Shown here piece by piece: positions 61,460-64,000 of a stretch of 64,000 bases of DNA. The DNA is from Streptomyces sp. RKAG293 (GTDB taxonomy: Bacteria > Actinomycetota > Actinomycetes > Streptomycetales > Streptomycetaceae): NCBI RefSeq assembly GCF_023701745.1, contig NZ_JAJOZB010000001.1, positions 2,362,501 to 2,426,500 of the forward strand, in the 5' to 3' direction. Each line of letters starts with the position of its first letter. Positions within the stretch are counted from its first letter, which is position 1. The translations under genes were made by a program, and so were the position numbers. Under the pieces are notes generated by a model. It worked only from the letters and a program-made list of their open reading frames with translations, made no database searches and was not told the DNA's origin.

Positions 61460-62467
61460 ATGACCGTACGTCGCAAGGCTGCCGCAGTCGCTGTCGTGGG
61501 CTTCGGGCCGCTGGTGCTGACCGGGCTGGCCTCCGGTCCCGCGAGCGCGCACGGCTCGATGTCGAACCCGGTCAGCCGGGTGTCCGCGTGCTACGCGGAG
61601 GGTCCGGAGAATCCGCGGTCGGCCGCGTGCAAGGCCGCTGTCGCGGCGGGCGGGACGCAGGCGCTCTACGACTGGAACGGTGTGCGGGACGGCGAGGCTG
61701 GCGGGCGGAGTCGGTCGAAGGTGCCGGACGGGAAGCTGTGCAGCGCGGGCAACGCGGAGTACAAGGGGCTCGACCTGGCGCGGGCGGACTGGCCCGCCAC
61801 GGCGATGAGCAGTGGCTCGTTCACCTTCAAGTACCGGGCGACCGCGCCGCACAAGGGTTCCTTCGACCTGTACATCACCAAGGACGGCTACGACCCGTCG
61901 AAGCCGCTGAAGTGGTCCGACCTGGAGGCGAAGCCGTTCGCGTCGGTCACCGATCCGGCGCTCAAGGACGGCAGTTATGTGTTCTCGGGCAAGGTGCCGC
62001 AGCGCACCGGCCGCCATCTGATCTACAGCGTCTGGCAGCGCTCGGACAGCCCCGAGGCCTTCTACACCTGTTCGGACGTGGTCTTCGGCAAGGACAGTGG
62101 CGGCTCGGCTCCGGCGCCGGCCACTCCGTCGCACAGCGCCACGCACAGTGCACCGGCCACCGCCGGGCCGGCGCCGGCCGCGTCCGCGCCGTCCGAGGCG
62201 CAGATAGCCGCGGGCGCCTCGAAGTCCACCGTCCACCACGATCACACGGCGGCGACCACCCCCGCCGCGGGCGGCAACGCACCGCAGGCCGACGGCTCGG
62301 CCGCGCCCACCACGGCCGCCGAGGGCACGAACCTCGCCGAGACCGGCGGCTCCAGCAGTACGGGGCCGCTCGCGATCGGTGGAGCCGCGGTGCTCGCGGC
62401 CGGGGCCTCGTTGCTGCTCGCGACCGTCCGTCGCAGGGCCGCCGCGGCGGGACGGCACCGCTCCTGA
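61460..62467 (+). CDS. AA10 lytic polysaccharide monooxygenase with sortase signal
   Basis: 335 residues. The signal peptide ends ...ASA-H; the mature N-terminal His31 and His131 (TAPHKG) form the copper brace, with the axial Phe in SPEAFYTC. The AA10 domain extends to ~215. An Ala/Pro/Thr-rich linker follows, then LAETG (292-296), a hydrophobic helix and an RRR tail: a class E-type sortase sorting signal (LAxTG). The enzyme should oxidise chitin or cellulose while covalently fixed to the cell wall. ATG 61460, AGGAG 8 bases upstream. Confidence 0.92.
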   Translation: MTVRRKAAAVAVVGFGPLVLTGLASGPASAHGSMSNPVSRVSACYAEGPENPRSAACKAAVAAGGTQALYDWNGVRDGEAGGRSRSKVPDGKLCSAGNAEYKGLDLARADWPATAMSSGSFTFKYRATAPHKGSFDLYITKDGYDPSKPLKWSDLEAKPFASVTDPALKDGSYVFSGKVPQRTGRHLIYSVWQRSDSPEAFYTCSDVVFGKDSGGSAPAPATPSHSATHSAPATAGPAPAASAPSEAQIAAGASKSTVHHDHTAATTPAAGGNAPQADGSAAPTTAAEGTNLAETGGSSSTGPLAIGGAAVLAAGASLLLATVRRRAAAAGRHRS

Positions 62468-62549
62468 CGGCCGCTCTCCCCTGATCCGGTGCCGCTGCCT
62501 CCCCACGGGCAGCGGCACTGCTGTGTCCGGGGCACCCCGCAGCGGTCGG

Positions 62550-62996
62550 CTACCAGTTGGGGCGGATCGGGCCGCCCGGCGCCAGCCGGGCCAGGTCGTC
62601 CCGCAGGGCCTGCAGCCGGCGCTCGCCGAGGAGGGCGGCCCAGGGGCGTACGGCGTCGGCGGCTGCCTCCTCCGCGGCGCGGGTGCAGGCCCGGCCGCGG
62701 TCGGTGAGAACGACGAGACGGGCGCGGGCGTCGTCCGGGTGCGGGTGGCGCTCCACATAGCCCTTGCCGACGAGTTCCTCGACCATCTGGCTCGCCGCCT
62801 GGCGGCTGACGCCGAGGTGTTCCGCCAGGTCGGCGGCGGTCGCGCCGACCGGCGCCAGCCGGGCGAAGGCGAAGCCGTGGGCGGGCCGTAGGTCGTCGAA
62901 GCCGCGTGCGACGACACCGTCGTGGATCGCGGCGGTGAGACCGCCGGCGGCGGCGAGCAGGGTCGCGGTCAGGCTCATGGCGTCAGCGTTGTTCAC
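62550..62996 (-). CDS. MarR family transcriptional regulator
   Basis: 148 residues from GTG 62996 (ATG 62978 is an alternative). wHTH: TAADLAEHLGVSRQAASQMVEELVGKGYVERHPHPDDARARLV at about 62-104. It is divergent from a cupin gene 85 bp away; the gap is AT-rich for this genome and carries GCTTG/CAAGC and CAAG/CTTG dyads, so the pair forms a self-contained regulated unit. Confidence 0.9.
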   Translation of the reverse strand: MNNADAMSLTATLLAAAGGLTAAIHDGVVARGFDDLRPAHGFAFARLAPVGATAADLAEHLGVSRQAASQMVEELVGKGYVERHPHPDDARARLVVLTDRGRACTRAAEEAAADAVRPWAALLGERRLQALRDDLARLAPGGPIRPNW

Positions 62997-63025
62997 GGGA
63001 GCAGCTTGACACACTGCGCAATCTG

Positions 63026-63063
63026 CTTGACTATATTGACAAGCAACTTGCTCAAGTAAGTTG
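63026..63063. promoter_or_regulatory. AT-rich divergent operator region (MarR/cupin)
   Basis: GCTTGACTATATTGACAAGC (63026-63045) is an imperfect inverted repeat, followed by CAAG-CAA-CTTG (63041-63051) and a repeat of TTGACTATAT at 63061. The TTGAC/TATAT spacing is also promoter-like. Candidate MarR binding region controlling both genes. Confidence 0.6.
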
Positions 63064-63081
63064 ACTATATGGAGGTACACC

Positions 63082-63456
63082 GTGCCTGTTGTCACCGCAG
63101 CCGAAGCCGTCGTCCACGAGATGCACGGCGTCCGTTTCGTCTCGTACATCCTGCCCGCGCACGGCAGCAAGGAGCTGTGCGCCTGGCGCGGTGAGATACC
63201 CGGCGGCACCGTCGGGCCCGCCCACACCATCACCCGCGAGGAGGTCTTCCTCGTCCTGAGCGGCTCGGTGCGGATCAGCATCGACGGCGAGGCGTCCACC
63301 CTGGCGCCGGGCGACGCCGCCGTCGCGCCCGCCGGCTCCTCCCTGGGCGTCAGCAATCCCACGGAGGAACCGGCCACGATGTGGGTCACCACCAGCGTGG
63401 GCCTGGAGGCCGTGCTCGCCGATGGCTCGCGCATCTCACCGCCGTGGGTCAGCTGA
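63082..63456 (+). CDS. cupin domain protein
   Basis: 124 residues from GTG 63082 (GGAGG 6 bases upstream). Single cupin: motif 1 GPAHTITREEVFLVLSGSVRI and motif 2 LAPGDAAVAPAGSSLGVSN, with the usual metal residues only partly kept (His and two Glu in motif 1). It may be a small-molecule binding or metal-dependent enzyme. Divergent MarR is its likely repressor. Confidence 0.88.
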   Translation: MPVVTAAEAVVHEMHGVRFVSYILPAHGSKELCAWRGEIPGGTVGPAHTITREEVFLVLSGSVRISIDGEASTLAPGDAAVAPAGSSLGVSNPTEEPATMWVTTSVGLEAVLADGSRISPPWVS

Positions 63457-64000
63457 GCGCGGAAAGGCAGGTGGTCCGGGTGGCGTGCGCCGGGTCGAGG
63501 GCGTTCGCCGCCTCATGGAAGGCGATCCGGTCGGTCAGACCGATCGTGACGTGCTCGGAGATGTCCACCGCACACAGATCCTGCAGCAGCACATTGTGTA
63601 CGTTCGACCCGGACAGGAACTGCGACGCATACGGCGTGACGACCTCGTCGTACCGGGTCGCGATGACGGTGTAGCGCACCCCGGGGACGGTGTCGCCGCC
63701 CGCGTTGAGGGCCTGCATGAAGGCCGATCCGGCCACCTGGTCGGCGAGTCCGGGGACGATCGAGTGGATCGCGTCGGCCGCTCCGGGGAAGTACGGGAGC
63801 AGGTTGGCCAGCCCGTCGAGGGTGGTTCCGTGGTTGTCGGGCGCCAGGCCGACGAGGGCGTTCACCTTCGACGCGCCGCCGAGGAACTTCAGGTAGTAGC
63901 GCGGCATCATGCCGCCCTGGGAGTGCCCGACCAGGTCCGCCTTCGGCGCCCCGGTGGCCGCCAGCACCCGGTCGGTGAAGTCCGCCAGTTGCTGAGCCGA
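63449..64000 (-). CDS. lipase/alpha-beta hydrolase, 5' end cut by window
   Basis: C-terminal ~183 residues only; the gene runs off the right edge. Nucleophile elbow DLVGHSQGGMMPRYYLKFLGG, later VGLAPDNHGTTLDGL, the Asp-bearing strand ATRYDEVVTPY and the catalytic His in SEHVTIG. This matches the secreted Streptomyces triacylglycerol lipase/esterase family (LipA-like); the N-terminus and signal peptide are outside the window. It overlaps the cupin 3' end by 8 bp. Confidence 0.9.
   Translation of the reverse strand, partial: SAQQLADFTDRVLAATGAPKADLVGHSQGGMMPRYYLKFLGGASKVNALVGLAPDNHGTTLDGLANLLPYFPGAADAIHSIVPGLADQVAGSAFMQALNAGGDTVPGVRYTVIATRYDEVVTPYASQFLSGSNVHNVLLQDLCAVDISEHVTIGLTDRIAFHEAANALDPAHATRTTCLSALS

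Overview
This is high-GC actinobacterial chromosomal DNA, almost certainly Streptomyces. Support: very strong third-position GC bias, many GTG starts behind GGAGG-type ribosome sites, and typical Streptomyces families (Ser/Thr kinase with a proline/threonine-rich linker, DUF5925 AAA ATPase, sortase-tagged LPMO, several TetR/GntR/MarR repressors). It looks like ordinary chromosome: I see no rRNA, tRNA, prophage, transposase, CRISPR array or secondary-metabolite core gene. About 58 protein genes are supported. Two are cut by the window edges (a DUF262/DUF1524 nuclease on the left, a secreted-type lipase on the right), one is frameshifted (AtuA family) and one is a remnant (methyltransferase fragment).

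Layout. 1-8 kb: GmrSD-like defence nuclease, methyltransferase remnant, zinc-finger SDR, fumarylacetoacetase, pirin, frameshifted AtuA-like gene. 8-14.6 kb: membrane protein, ASCH-Nudix fusion, two DUF202 membrane proteins, then a MarR-controlled quinone oxidoreductase/MFS exporter unit. 15-21 kb: sugar-acid block (FadR-type regulator, gluconokinase, gluconate permease, MBL hydrolase, glucarate dehydratase). 21-31.5 kb: ADP-ribosylglycohydrolase, aminoglycoside-phosphotransferase-like protein with acyl-CoA dehydrogenase, an XRE/TPR regulator with a Cys-rich small protein, Nudix, and an SDR/acyl-CoA ligase/TetR/quinone oxidoreductase run. 31.6-38.7 kb: alpha/beta hydrolase, penicillin acylase, class IV aminotransferase, HEAT-like repeat protein. 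38.9-47 kb: acid and aldehyde catabolism (amidase, MaoC, TetR, acyl-CoA dehydrogenase, TetR, DUF402, alcohol and aldehyde dehydrogenases). 47-52.2 kb: molybdopterin oxidoreductase, TetR, homogentisate dioxygenase with a GntR regulator. 52.3-64 kb: orphan type ISP specificity-domain protein, small conserved protein, Ser/Thr kinase, SGNH hydrolase, AAA ATPase, GntR, CGNR regulator, fused acyl-CoA carboxyltransferase, LPMO, MarR/cupin pair, lipase.

The genes suggest a soil-saprophyte catabolic neighbourhood. Its regulation can be partly read from the DNA: matched inverted repeats tie individual TetR or MarR repressors to nearby and more distant promoters.

The least explained structure lies at gene 3' ends. 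A ~130-bp imperfect palindrome occurs twice, 20 kb apart and inverted, each time filling a convergent intergenic gap. Separately, several tandem-repeat arrays start exactly at, or run through, the stop codon of a gene. These are the best candidates here for something not covered by standard annotation.
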